Assembly: GCA_023390655.1 (NCBI GenBank)
Contig: JAEWCL010000012.1
Span: forward strand, 1-64,000
Source: Bacillota bacterium
GTDB lineage: Bacteria; Bacillota; Clostridia; Christensenellales; CAG-138
Length of the DNA: 64,000 nucleotides
Direction of reading: 5' to 3'
Of the stretch, positions 17,256 to 26,503 are shown piece by piece. Position numbers and translations under genes: made by a program. Numbering within the stretch: the stretch's first letter is position 1; the number at the start of each line of letters is the position of its first letter. The notes beneath the pieces are model-generated. The model did no database searches, was not told the origin of the DNA, and saw only the letters and a program-made list of their open reading frames with translations.

Positions 17256-17705
17256 ATGAAAACAAAATGGGTGGTGCTTCTCCTGCTTGCGCTGTGCGGG
17301 TTTTTGGTGGTGCTCTATTTGGGAATACCGGCGCCCGGCATCCTGAACCATGCGTATACCGGGGTGGTCGCCAATATCATAGAAGACGGCGGCAGTCGTT
17401 CTGTTTCCAACGTGGAGCTTGCACCGGAAACTGCAGCAAATGTACTGGCAGCCATTCAAAGTCACCGTTATGCAAGGCGGTTTCCGGATGGTAGAGCCAT
17501 GTCACCCGGTCCGGTACGGATGCTGATACTGAGCCTTGTATATGAGGAAGCGGGCGCAGAAAAGCATGATTTGTTTGCAATCAACAGTGCAGGCGCAATT
17601 ACCATAGATGCGGTCAGCACATCAGGCGGCTATCGGTTTCTGCCCCGAAATGAGAAAGCGCAGCAACAGCTCTTTCAAATCATTTATAATGCCATTCCAA
17701 AGTAA
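17256..17705 (+). CDS. Small N-terminally anchored extracellular protein
   Basis: 149 residues. Residues 5-25 (WVVLLLLALCGFLVVLYLG) form a signal anchor; the rest is exterior. No known motif. A block AANVLAAIQSH...DLFAINSAGAITID resembles the block AVAVVLAVQNA...DLFVLYLDRNEIAY in the protein at 63294-63755, suggesting distant relatives. ATG 17256 follows TCGGGAGG. Function unknown. Confidence 0.72.
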   Translation: MKTKWVVLLLLALCGFLVVLYLGIPAPGILNHAYTGVVANIIEDGGSRSVSNVELAPETAANVLAAIQSHRYARRFPDGRAMSPGPVRMLILSLVYEEAGAEKHDLFAINSAGAITIDAVSTSGGYRFLPRNEKAQQQLFQIIYNAIPK

Positions 17706-17715
17706 ACAGCCGTTA

Positions 17716-18894
17716 TCAGCGCAGCGCTTCCTGCGCCGCAAGCATCGAATTTGCAAGCAGCGCGGCTCCATAGAGGGCCGTTTCTTCATGCGCGCAGAAA
17801 CGCGGGTTGTGCCAGGAGTAATTACGTGCGCCCGGCGTGCCGGAGCCCAAGAAATAAAAGAATGCAGGCGCATGTTCCCCATAGAGCGCGAAATCCTCCG
17901 AGGCCATGTTGAGCGGCGGTATCACGACGCCCGCTTCCCCCACGGTTGCCGCCGCCGCGCGCTGCGAGATGGGCAAAAGCGATGCGGGGTTCACCACGGC
18001 GGGTGTGATGGGCGTGTGGGTGAATTCCGCCTTGCAGCCATATGCTTCGGCGGTGGAAACGGACATCGCCTCCAGCCGTTCGAGCACACGTTCGCGCACG
18101 CTTTCCTCATGGCTGCGGACGATGCCGCCGAACACGGCTTCATTTACCACAAGGTCATTCTCCGAACCGCCGGAAAGATAGCTGACATTGACCACGGCTG
18201 AGGATAGTGGCCCCACATTGCGGCTGACGATGGTATGGATGCCTTGCACCGCCGCTGCCGCGGCGAGGATGGGGTCGATGTTCTTTTGCGGCGCGCTGCT
18301 GTGCCCGCCCCGGCCGATCATGCGGGCGCGGTATGCGTCCTTTGCGGACATCAGGTGCCCTTCGCGCACACCCACCGTACCCACGGCAAGATGTGGAGAA
18401 TTGTGCAGCCCAAACATGCAGTCCATCGGCGCTTTCTGGAATAGCCCCGCGTCGATGAGCAGCCGCGCGCCTATAAGCGTTTCCTCCGCGGGCTGGAACA
18501 CAAACACCACATCGCCCGCAAGCTCCTCCCTGATTGCGCACAGCGCCATGGCGGCGCCCAGCAGGCCGACCGTATGCACGTCATGCCCGCAGGCGTGCAT
18601 CACGCCGTCTATTTGGGAACGGTCGGGCCTGTCCGTCTCTTCCTGCTGGTTGAGCGCGTCGATATCCGCCCGGAGGCCGATGGTAGGGCCGGGCTTTGCG
18701 CCCCTTAGGGTGGCGACAACGCCGGTCGGCACGCCAAGGTCGATGCGATCTATGCCCAAGTTGTCAAGCGTATCGCAAATCAGCTTTGTGGTTGCAAACT
18801 CCTGCATCCCGAGTTCCGGGTGGCTGTGCAGCGTTTGGGAAAGCTCTGTGAGCGGCTTAGAAAACCGGCCACGCACGCTGTGAACATCAATCAT
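17716..18894 (-). CDS. M20-family amidohydrolase (N-acyl amino acid / hippurate hydrolase type)
   Basis: 392 residues. Zinc-dependent M20D amidohydrolases cleave N-acyl amino acids or related amides in the cytosol. Metal-binding signatures are present: RADIDALNQQEE, MHACGHDVHT (about 91-100), QPAEE (catalytic Glu) and SEDFALYGEHAPAFF near the C terminus. A dimerisation lid domain lies between about 180 and 290. ATG 18894 has GGAGG eight bases upstream. It is transcribed convergently with the small anchored protein gene. The natural substrate is unknown. Confidence 0.9.
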   Translation of the reverse strand: MIDVHSVRGRFSKPLTELSQTLHSHPELGMQEFATTKLICDTLDNLGIDRIDLGVPTGVVATLRGAKPGPTIGLRADIDALNQQEETDRPDRSQIDGVMHACGHDVHTVGLLGAAMALCAIREELAGDVVFVFQPAEETLIGARLLIDAGLFQKAPMDCMFGLHNSPHLAVGTVGVREGHLMSAKDAYRARMIGRGGHSSAPQKNIDPILAAAAAVQGIHTIVSRNVGPLSSAVVNVSYLSGGSENDLVVNEAVFGGIVRSHEESVRERVLERLEAMSVSTAEAYGCKAEFTHTPITPAVVNPASLLPISQRAAAATVGEAGVVIPPLNMASEDFALYGEHAPAFFYFLGSGTPGARNYSWHNPRFCAHEETALYGAALLANSMLAAQEALR

Positions 18895-18999
18895 ATGGAT
18901 AAGCCTCCGCAATGCGCGCGGCATAGGTCGCGCCGTTTTTCTCCATTATAGCAGAGAAAAAGCATTACTCTAGATCATCCACAAAATCTCTACAGAGAA

Positions 19000-19150
19000 C
19001 GGGTCTTAGGGCCGTAAGTCCCTAAGCGGGGGATGAAGTCCAAGCGCCGCCTGTGGCGGATGAAGCGCGGCGAAGTCCCAGTGAGCAAGGGAATGCAGAG
19101 GGAATTCTGCATGGCCATTGCACACTGTGGGGCGCGCCTCCAACGTATCC
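19000..19150 (-). repeat. Family B intergenic repeat, long form, copy 2
   Basis: The reverse complement contains the same ordered blocks as 14793-14946: CCCCACAG, GCAATGG, AGAATTC, CCCTTGCTCACTGGGACT, CGCCGCGCTTC, CCGCCACAGGCGG, then a CGCTTAGGG...CCCTAAG hairpin. The 443-base gap 18895-19338 holds this repeat, the secA promoter and the secA leader frame. Confidence 0.8.
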
Positions 19151-19254
19151 CTTGTCATGCTTTTGTACATAAATAATGGGGAATTCAGCCAAACGGTCAT
19201 TTTGTTGCCGCAGGTTGTTCAAGCAAAGTTCAAGTTTCTTCGGGTGCATTCGCG

Positions 19255-19283
19255 TTGTACCAGCTAATGGTACATGCTATAAT
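19255..19283 (+). promoter_or_regulatory. secA promoter
   Basis: TTGTAC at 19255-19260 and TATAAT at 19278-19283 have a 17-base spacer. The -10 is preceded by TG in the extended position (ATGCTATAAT). Confidence 0.82.
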
Positions 19284-19312
19284 GGGATGGAATTAGATAA
19301 TGGGAGGGTAGC

Positions 19313-19333
19313 GTGCTTTCGCGCCGCTATTGA
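19313..19333 (+). CDS. Six-codon leader frame upstream of secA
   Basis: GTG CTT TCG CGC CGC TAT TGA (encoding M-L-S-R-R-Y). The strong SD GGGAGGG at 19302-19308 is spaced for this GTG, not for secA, whose ATG begins five bases after the TGA and has no SD of its own. This suggests that secA is translated by coupling to this minicistron. It could instead be chance, with the SD serving secA at long range. Confidence 0.45.
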   Translation: MLSRRY

Positions 19334-19338
19334 GCAGT

Positions 19339-22080
19339 ATGGGATTCTTTGATAAGCTTCTGGGCACCACGCCGGAAGCAAAGCTGAAAAAGCTGAGGCC
19401 CGTCGTGGAACAGATCAATAAACTCGAACCTTCGATGCAGGCTTTGACGGACGCGCAGCTGCGCGCAAAGACTGTGGCGTTTAAGGAGCGGCTGAGTAAG
19501 GGCGAGACGCTCGACGACCTGCTGCCCGAAGCCTTTGCGACCGTCCGCGAGGCGGCTGTGCGCACCGTGGGCATGCGCCACTTTGATGTACAGCTCATCG
19601 GCGGTATCGTGCTGCACCAGGGCCGTATTGCGGAAATGAAGACGGGTGAAGGCAAGACGCTTGTCGCAACGCTTCCCGCGTACCTCAACGCCCTCACCGG
19701 CGAAGGCGTGCATATCGTCACCGTCAACGATTACCTTGCCAAGCGCGACGCGCAGTGGATGGGCAAAATCCACCGCTTCCTTGGGCTGACCGTCGGCGTC
19801 ATCGTCCACGATATGGACAATGACGAGCGCCGCGAAGCGTACAACTGCGATATCACCTATGGCACCAACAACGAGCTGGGCTTTGACTATCTGCGTGATA
19901 ACATGGTCGTCTACCGCGAGCAGATGGTGCAGCGGGAGCTGACCTACGCCATCGTGGACGAGGTGGACAGCATCTTAATCGATGAAGCGCGTACGCCGCT
20001 CATCATCTCCGGCCACGGCGAAAAAACCACCGATCTCTATGAAAAGGCGGACCGCTTCGTATTAAAGCTGCAGCGCGGGCCGGACATCCTCAAGCAGACC
20101 CGCACCGAGATGCTCATGGAAGAACAGCCTGAAGAAGGCGATTACATGGTGGACATCAAGCAGAAGACGGTGCAGCTGACCCAGGAGGGCATTACCAAGG
20201 CCGAGAAGTATTTTAACGTGGAGAGCCTTGCGGATACGGAAAACACCGAGCTCAACCACCATATCCTGCAGGCGTTGAAGGCGCATGCCATCTTCCAGCG
20301 CGATGTAGACTATGTCGTGCAGGACGGGCAGGTGCTCATCGTCGACGAATTCACGGGCCGCCTCATGCTGGGCCGCCGCTACAGCGAGGGACTGCACCAG
20401 GCGCTTGAAGCCAAGGAAGGCGTGAAGGTGGAGCGGGAGAATAAGACGCTTGCCACTATCACCTTCCAGAATTACTTCCGTATGTACAAAAAGCTTGCCG
20501 GTATGACTGGTACCGCCAAGACGGAAGAGACGGAATTCACCGCCATCTACAACCTTGACGTTGTGGAGATCCCCACCAACCGCGAGAATATCCGCAAGGA
20601 CAACAACGACGTCGTCTACACCTCGGAACCGGGCAAGTTCCGCGCCGTGGTCGCTGAGATCGAGCAAATGTATAAGACCGGCCAGCCGATCCTCGTTGGC
20701 ACCATCTCGGTGGAGCGCAGCGAGTATCTGAGCGGCCTTCTCGAGCGCAAGGGCGTCTCCCATGTGGTGTTGAACGCGAAATACCACGCGAAGGAAGCCG
20801 AAATCGTCGCCCAGGCCGGTAAACTCGGCCGCGTGACCATCGCCACCAACATGGCGGGCCGCGGTACGGATATTCTTTTGGGCGGCAACCCGGACTTCAT
20901 GGCGCGCGAGCAGATGAAGCGCGACGGCATGGAGGAATGGCTCATTGAAGAGGCCACCGGTCACGCCGAGACGGAGGATGAAGAAATCCTCTCCGCGCGC
21001 GAAGCCTACAATACGCTTTATAAAAAGTTCAAGGCAGAGACCGATGCGGAGCACGATAAGGTCGTGGGATTGGGCGGCCTGCACATCATCGGCACCGAGC
21101 GGCATGAGAGCCGCCGTATCGATAACCAGTTGAGAGGCCGAAGCGGCCGTCAGGGTGACCCGGGCAGCACGCGCTTCTATGTCTCTTTGGAAGATGAGCT
21201 CATGCGCCGCTTTGGCGCGGACCGCGTCAAGAGCATGATGGAGCGGGTATCGCCGGATGATGATGTTCCCATCGAAATGGGCATGATCACCAAGCAGATC
21301 GAGTCTGCGCAGAAGCGCGTCGAAATGCACAACTTTGAAATCCGCAAGAACGTGCTGCAGTATGACGACGTCATGAACAAGCAGCGCGAGATCATCTATG
21401 GCCAGCGCCGTCGGGTGCTGATGGGCGAAGACATCCACCAGTCCCTGATGGAAATGCTCACGGGCGTGGTGGAAGGCTATGTTTCCTCCTACTGTCCGGG
21501 TACCGAGTATCCGGAGGAGTGGAACCTTACCGGTCTCTCGCATGAAATCTGTGATCTGTGCCGTGTGCCCCGCCGCATGCTCTTTGCGCCCAACGAGGCG
21601 GAAAAGCTCAACGCAAAGACCGTGACCGAGCGTCTGGCGGCGTTCATCCAGGAGCATTACGCAAAGAAGGAAGAAGAAATCTCCGCTGCCGGCGTTGACA
21701 TGCGGGAGGTAGAGCGCGTAGCGCTCCTGCGCGCGGTGGACAGCCATTGGATGGATCATATCGACGCCATGGATCAGCTGCGTCAGGGCATCGGCCTAAG
21801 AGCCTACGGCCAGAAAGAGCCTGTTGCCGCCTACACGCAGGAAGGTTTTGAAATGTTCGACGCCATGATCGCGGAAATCCGGCAGGAGACCATCCGCTTC
21901 CTGCTTGGCGCACAGCTCCAGCCTCAGGTGACGCAGCGTGAGCAGCTTGCCGTACCCATTGAAACGGCGAACCCGGAGGGCAACCAGCCTGCAAGGAAGG
22001 GCAAGACCATCGGTCGCAACGATCCCTGCCCCTGCGGCAGCGGGAAAAAGTATAAGAATTGTTGCGGGAAAAACACATAA
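19339..22080 (+). CDS. secA: Preprotein translocase ATPase SecA
   Basis: 913 residues. Motor that pushes unfolded preproteins through SecYEG at the membrane. Walker A is MKTGEGKT (about 97-104) and the DEAD-like motif is VDEVDSILIDEAR (about 206-218). The preprotein cross-linking domain, the second helicase domain (TNMAGRGTDI) and the C-terminal zinc/SecB-type tail (NDPCPCGSGKKYKNCC) are all present. The start MGFFDKLLG matches the family. The ATG at 19339 lacks a close SD; see the leader frame at 19313. prfB follows, a conserved arrangement in Bacillota. Confidence 0.97.
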   Translation: MGFFDKLLGTTPEAKLKKLRPVVEQINKLEPSMQALTDAQLRAKTVAFKERLSKGETLDDLLPEAFATVREAAVRTVGMRHFDVQLIGGIVLHQGRIAEMKTGEGKTLVATLPAYLNALTGEGVHIVTVNDYLAKRDAQWMGKIHRFLGLTVGVIVHDMDNDERREAYNCDITYGTNNELGFDYLRDNMVVYREQMVQRELTYAIVDEVDSILIDEARTPLIISGHGEKTTDLYEKADRFVLKLQRGPDILKQTRTEMLMEEQPEEGDYMVDIKQKTVQLTQEGITKAEKYFNVESLADTENTELNHHILQALKAHAIFQRDVDYVVQDGQVLIVDEFTGRLMLGRRYSEGLHQALEAKEGVKVERENKTLATITFQNYFRMYKKLAGMTGTAKTEETEFTAIYNLDVVEIPTNRENIRKDNNDVVYTSEPGKFRAVVAEIEQMYKTGQPILVGTISVERSEYLSGLLERKGVSHVVLNAKYHAKEAEIVAQAGKLGRVTIATNMAGRGTDILLGGNPDFMAREQMKRDGMEEWLIEEATGHAETEDEEILSAREAYNTLYKKFKAETDAEHDKVVGLGGLHIIGTERHESRRIDNQLRGRSGRQGDPGSTRFYVSLEDELMRRFGADRVKSMMERVSPDDDVPIEMGMITKQIESAQKRVEMHNFEIRKNVLQYDDVMNKQREIIYGQRRRVLMGEDIHQSLMEMLTGVVEGYVSSYCPGTEYPEEWNLTGLSHEICDLCRVPRRMLFAPNEAEKLNAKTVTERLAAFIQEHYAKKEEEISAAGVDMREVERVALLRAVDSHWMDHIDAMDQLRQGIGLRAYGQKEPVAAYTQEGFEMFDAMIAEIRQETIRFLLGAQLQPQVTQREQLAVPIETANPEGNQPARKGKTIGRNDPCPCGSGKKYKNCCGKNT

Positions 22081-22087
22081 TACTGTA

Positions 22088-22146
22088 AGGGCTGGGGCTC
22101 TGCCCCTAACCCCGTTTAAGGGCCGTAACGGCCCTTAAAAATCCCT
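22088..22146 (+). repeat. Family B repeat, short form, copy 3
   Basis: GGGGC-TCT-GCCCC (22094-22106) followed by CCCCG and the hairpin TTTAAGGGCC-GTAAC-GGCCCTTAAA. It shares the CGTAACG loop and the trailing CCC with the other B copies. It may also act as the secA terminator. Confidence 0.72.
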
Positions 22147-22170
22147 TTTCCTTATCGCTTTCTTTTGTTA

Positions 22171-22193
22171 CTTTTCTTTCGTGGAAAGAAAAG
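22171..22193. repeat. Perfect 10-bp hairpin upstream of prfB
   Basis: CTTTTCTTTC-GTG-GAAAGAAAAG. There is no T run on either side. It lies between the B repeat and the prfB start; role unknown. Confidence 0.6.
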
Positions 22194-22225
22194 CAGCGTA
22201 CCTATACTTAAAGGATGTGAGAACT

Positions 22226-23327
22226 TTGATTTTACTCGACGACTACAAACAGCAGATCGCCGCGTCGGTGCAAACACTCAAAGAGGCAGGTGACTCTCTT
22301 TGACCTCGCCGGGTTGAAGAGTGAACAGCAAAAGCTTGAAGACCAGATGGGCGCGCCCGGATTTTGGGATGATGTAGAGAACGCCAACAAGGTCAACCAG
22401 CGCGTCAAAACCGTGCAGAACAAAATCAGCAGGTTTGAAAAGCTCAAATCCGCGGCGGATGATCTTGAGACGCTTGTGGAAATGATTGAGGAGACGCAGG
22501 ACGCGTCCTTGGAAGAGGAACTGGTCAAGGAATGCGAGTCTTTCCGCCGCAAGGTGGAGGAACTGCGGCTTTCCACCCTCTTAAAGGGCGAATACGACGG
22601 CTCCAACGCCGTATTGTCCCTGCACGCGGGTGCTGGCGGCACGGAGGCGCAGGACTGGGTGCAGATGCTTTACCGCATGTATACCCGCTATTGCGCGCTG
22701 CGCGGCTGGACGGTGCGGGAGCTGGATATGCTTGACGGCGACGAGGCGGGCGTCAAATCCGTCACGTTCGAGGTCATGGGGGACAGCGCCTATGGCTATC
22801 TAAAGGCGGAAAAGGGCGTGCACCGGCTGGTGCGCATTTCCCCGTTTGACTCTTCCGGCAGGCGGCACACGTCGTTCGCTTCGCTGGACGTCACGCCGAT
22901 CTTCGACGATGATGAAAACAGCATCGAGATCGATATGGACGACCTTCGGATCGATACCTACCGCTCCAGCGGTGCGGGCGGCCAGCACGTTAACAAGACG
23001 TCCTCCGCCATCCGCATTACGCACCTGCCCACCAATATTGTGGTGCAGTGCCAGAATGAGCGCAGCCAGCTGCAAAACAAGGAAACCGCCATGCGTATGC
23101 TCAAGGGCAAGCTATTGGAGCTGCAGGAGCGCGAGCGTATGGAGCAGATGGCACAGATCAAGGGCGATATGAAAAGAATCGAATGGGGCAGCCAAATTCG
23201 CTCCTACGTCTTCCAGCCCTACACGCTTGTCAAGGATCACCGCACGGGCACAGAGAACGGCAACATCCAGGCTGTGATGGACGGCGAGCTTGACGCATTC
23301 ATCAATGCGTTTCTGGTGCAGTCCTGA
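22226..23327 (+). CDS. prfB: Peptide chain release factor 2, programmed +1 frameshift
   Basis: RF2 recognises UAA and UGA and releases the peptide. A 25-codon first frame starts at TTG 22226 (AAGGA upstream) and ends CTT TGA at 22298-22303. Slipping one base at CTT T joins it to the second frame (22302-23327), giving 366 residues with the junction DSL-DLAGL typical of RF2. The slip site is preceded by AGGTGA as SD-like stimulator. The stop-recognition motif SPF is in VRISPFDSSGRRH and the catalytic GGQ is in SGAGGQHVNKT. The frameshift gives autoregulation, since scarce RF2 favours slippage. Confidence 0.95.
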
Positions 23328-23435
23328 CCGGGTGGGTAAAAGAAAACAGAGGCGGGGACAGGAGCTAAGGCATAAAAGCCGGTTTTTCTGTGTTCCGCTT
23401 TCTTTGTTATCATCCGGTGGAGAGGGGGGAATGCT

Positions 23436-24350
23436 ATGCCAAGCACGGTAAGCAATATTCTGCAGGCCGCCATACGCGGCTTCCGGCCGCTGCTCAATAA
23501 CCTGAGCCTGGAAATGGAGCGCATGGGCCAGGATTTTTTAGCCGCGGCGGAAACGCGCACGCTGCCTGAAAACATGGTGGTGGCGAACGACTGCATCGGC
23601 CATGTGCTTGCGGAATGGTTCCATACCCTGGGCGCGCCGGAGGATGAGGTGATCTTGTACTTTCACGGCGGCGCGTACATGTCCGGCGGCATTGAAAGTA
23701 CCCGCCCGCTGGCGGTGGACTTTGCGCAGGCGACCGGACGCAACGTGCTCTCCTTTGAATACCGTTTAGCGCCGGAAAACCCATACCCCGCGGCGCTGGA
23801 GGATGCGATGTCGGTCTACCATTATCTGCTTTCTTTAGGAATAACGCCTGAACGTATTGCGTTTGTGGGGGATTCTGCGGGCGGCGGGCTGGAAGTGGCT
23901 ACAGCCTTAAAAGCGCGGGCGGAAGGGCTTCCGCTCCCGGCGGCGATCGCGGCGCTCTCCCCTTGGGTGGACCTGACGCTTTCGGACGAAAGCTATGTGG
24001 AAAACAGATCTGTGGATCCGCTTTTGGAACGCAGGAAGCTTTTACGCGCGGCCATGTACTACGCCTATGGCAAACCCCTGATGGACCCGTTCATTTCTCC
24101 CGTGTTTGCGGATTTTACCGGCTTTCCGCCCACGCTCATCCATGTGGGAACGCATGAGGTGCTTTTGGGCGATGCAAGAAAGCTGCATGCCGCGATGAGG
24201 CGGGATGGCGTGGACGTAGTGCTTTCCGAATGGGAAGGGATGTGGCATGTCTGGCATGTGTTTGACCTGCCGGAAAGCCGCGAAGCCATCGGGGACATCG
24301 CCGCGTTTATGCTCCGCCATATTTCGCCCGGCACGGCGAAACCGGAATAG
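23436..24350 (+). CDS. Alpha/beta hydrolase of the hormone-sensitive-lipase type
   Basis: 304 residues. The oxyanion-hole motif HGGAYMSGG (about 77-85) and the nucleophile elbow GDSAGGG (about 149-155) identify the HSL esterase family. The catalytic Asp is likely in HEVLLGDARK and the His in MWHVWHVF. No signal peptide, so cytoplasmic. The ATG follows GAGAGGGGGG. It is followed eight bases later by an acyltransferase-like gene and then a zinc-ribbon membrane protein, so the three form an operon. Together they suggest ester formation and removal on a shared substrate, which is unidentified. Confidence 0.88.
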   Translation: MPSTVSNILQAAIRGFRPLLNNLSLEMERMGQDFLAAAETRTLPENMVVANDCIGHVLAEWFHTLGAPEDEVILYFHGGAYMSGGIESTRPLAVDFAQATGRNVLSFEYRLAPENPYPAALEDAMSVYHYLLSLGITPERIAFVGDSAGGGLEVATALKARAEGLPLPAAIAALSPWVDLTLSDESYVENRSVDPLLERRKLLRAAMYYAYGKPLMDPFISPVFADFTGFPPTLIHVGTHEVLLGDARKLHAAMRRDGVDVVLSEWEGMWHVWHVFDLPESREAIGDIAAFMLRHISPGTAKPE

Positions 24351-24358
24351 GGGGCGCT

Positions 24359-25618
24359 ATGCAAAAACGCAGCTGGTACCCGCTTGACAATGCGGCGAAT
24401 ATCTATCCTGTTATCGCAACCAAGGGCTATACGCCCATGTTCCGGTTTACCGCCGTCATGAAGCAAGCGGTGGACCGCGCGGCGTTGCAGCGCGCGCTGG
24501 ACCGGATGCAGCCGCGCTTCCCTAACTTCTATGTGCGGCTCAGGCGCGGCATCTTCTGGTACTATCTTGAGGAACTCAATAAGCGCGCCCTCGTGGAGGA
24601 GGATACGCGCTACCCCTGTCCGCCGGTTGCGCGCAAGGAATTGCCGTTCCGCGTCAAGGTGCACAACAACCGGATTTCCTTTGAAGTTGCCCATGTCATT
24701 TGCGACGGCAGCGCGGGCATGACGTTTTTTAAAACCCTGCTTGCGGAATACGCGCGGGAGCTTGGCACGAATGTTCCGCCGGCCTGCGGCGTGCTTTCTG
24801 TAGAGGATGAGGTACACCCGGAGGAGCTGGAGGACGGCTTTTCCCGTTTTTCTCGTATGGGCGCGCTGCCTACCCGGAAGGAGCCGCAGGCCTACCATCC
24901 GACAGGCACGCCGCTGCTGCAGGGCGTGCGGTATGTGACGACGGGGAAGCTCAGCGTCGCCGCGGCGCTTGCGCTTTCGAGAACGTATAAGGTTTCCCTG
25001 ACCGAGTATTTGACGGCGACTTTGATTCAGGTGCTCTACAGCATGCAGCTTGCAGGCCATACGCGGCGGCTAAAGCCCGTTAAGGTCAGCGTGCCTGTCA
25101 ACTTGAGAAAATACTACCCAACCCGGACGCTTCGCAACTTTTCACAATATCTCAACCCGGGCATCGATCCGAATCTGGGACAGTTTACGTTTGAAGAAAT
25201 TTTAGAGCAGGTGCACCACTATTTCCGTTTCATGTTTACGGAAAAAAATCTGAACGCGCGCATTTCCAAAAATGTAGGGGATGAGCGCAATTTTGCGCTG
25301 CGCGTGGTGCCGCTGTTTTTAAAAAAGCCGAGCATCCGGCTTGTGTACGAGATGACCGGGGAAAAGCTGTTCTCCTCCGTCATTTCCAACATGGGCGGCA
25401 TAGGGGTGCCAACAGAACTCGAAGCGCATATCGATCATTTTCTGTTTGTGCTATGTACAGCGAAGCACAACGCGGTGGAATGCGGCGTCGTCAGCTTTGG
25501 GGATACGCTTTGTATCACCTTTACCCGCACGATTTCAGAACCCTATGTGGAGCGCACCTTCTTCCGCGCGCTGGTACAGAAGGGGCTGCATGTGCTCGTA
25601 GAAAGCAACCAGCAGTAG
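24359..25618 (+). CDS. Condensation-domain-like acyltransferase
   Basis: 419 residues. The HxxxD motif of the chloramphenicol acetyltransferase / condensation superfamily is present as HVICDGSAGM (about 102-111). The N-terminal half begins with MFRFTAVMKQAVDRAALQRA, as in alcohol acetyltransferase-like and wax-ester-type proteins. The C-terminal half has SVPVNLRKYYPTRTLRNF, a conserved active-site floor. It probably transfers an acyl group from a CoA thioester to an alcohol or sugar. Its neighbours are an esterase-like hydrolase and a zinc-ribbon membrane protein. The real donor and acceptor are unknown. Confidence 0.78.
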   Translation: MQKRSWYPLDNAANIYPVIATKGYTPMFRFTAVMKQAVDRAALQRALDRMQPRFPNFYVRLRRGIFWYYLEELNKRALVEEDTRYPCPPVARKELPFRVKVHNNRISFEVAHVICDGSAGMTFFKTLLAEYARELGTNVPPACGVLSVEDEVHPEELEDGFSRFSRMGALPTRKEPQAYHPTGTPLLQGVRYVTTGKLSVAAALALSRTYKVSLTEYLTATLIQVLYSMQLAGHTRRLKPVKVSVPVNLRKYYPTRTLRNFSQYLNPGIDPNLGQFTFEEILEQVHHYFRFMFTEKNLNARISKNVGDERNFALRVVPLFLKKPSIRLVYEMTGEKLFSSVISNMGGIGVPTELEAHIDHFLFVLCTAKHNAVECGVVSFGDTLCITFTRTISEPYVERTFFRALVQKGLHVLVESNQQ

Positions 25619-25634
25619 AAAGGAGCGAAAAACC

Positions 25635-26342
25635 GTGGCATATTGCGTCAATTGCGGCGTGGAACTGGAGAAAAGCGCAAAAGACTGCCCGCTTTGCGGC
25701 GTGGAGGCGGTGAACCCCAAGGAGCCGTTCGACCCTTCCGTGCCCAAGCCCTACAGCGCGCACATCGCGCAGATACAGGCGGCGGTGGAGCGGCGGTACG
25801 CGGCGGTCATCGTCAGCATCCTGCTGCTGCTTGCGGCCGTCATCTGTGTCATGGCAAACCTCATGTATGATGATCAGTTCACCTGGTCCATCTACGCGGT
25901 TGCAAGCATTACGCTGGTATGGGCGCTCGCCGTCGTCCCGTTCCTATACCCGCGGCTGCATCCGGTTGTCATTGTGGCGGTGGACGTCTGCGCGCTGCTG
26001 CTGTTTTTGAACATCATCAACCGGCAGTCCGGCGGTACTGACTGGTATACGACGCTTGCCATGCCGCAGGTGCTGCTCTATGGGTTTCTGGCGCTCATCG
26101 TGGTGCTGCTCTGGCGCACCTCCTTTGTGCGGGGCTGGCAGCGCATCGGCGTTGCGGTCATGGCGGCGGGCGTTGGCGTGATGGGGCTTGAATGCCTGCT
26201 TGATGTGTACAACGGCATGAACATACAGCCACAGTGGTCCTGGTATGTCATTATCCCTGCGTTTACGCTGGGGCTGATCCTGTTTTTGGTCGAGCGCAAG
26301 CGCGAGGTCAAGGAAGAACTCATGAAGCGCCTGCGCGTCTAA
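25635..26342 (+). CDS. Zinc-ribbon multi-pass membrane protein (DUF6320-like)
   Basis: 235 residues. An N-terminal zinc ribbon CVNCGVELEKSAKDCPLCG (residues 4-22) is followed by about six membrane helices from residue 54 to 225. It ends in a basic, charged cytoplasmic tail (ERKREVKEELMKRLRV). The start codon is GTG. It is the third gene of the hydrolase-acyltransferase operon, and the arrangement suggests a membrane anchor or channel for the same pathway. Family naming is from memory of the architecture and is not certain. Confidence 0.75.
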   Translation: MAYCVNCGVELEKSAKDCPLCGVEAVNPKEPFDPSVPKPYSAHIAQIQAAVERRYAAVIVSILLLLAAVICVMANLMYDDQFTWSIYAVASITLVWALAVVPFLYPRLHPVVIVAVDVCALLLFLNIINRQSGGTDWYTTLAMPQVLLYGFLALIVVLLWRTSFVRGWQRIGVAVMAAGVGVMGLECLLDVYNGMNIQPQWSWYVIIPAFTLGLILFLVERKREVKEELMKRLRV

Positions 26343-26503
26343 AAACGTACATATGTGCCCGCTTCATGCGGAAAACGACGCAACCGCGCGGGTTTTCTCT
26401 CCGCGTGTGAATGCAATGTGACAATGTGGAAACATCCGCGCCCGCATACTTGAGAATGCGGCACGGCAAGCTTAAAATGAAAGAGAACCCGAAGGAGATG
26501 TCC

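Noticed and set aside
20062..21759. 565-codon open frame opposite secA
   Set aside because: Same reason: antisense shadow of a strongly biased gene.
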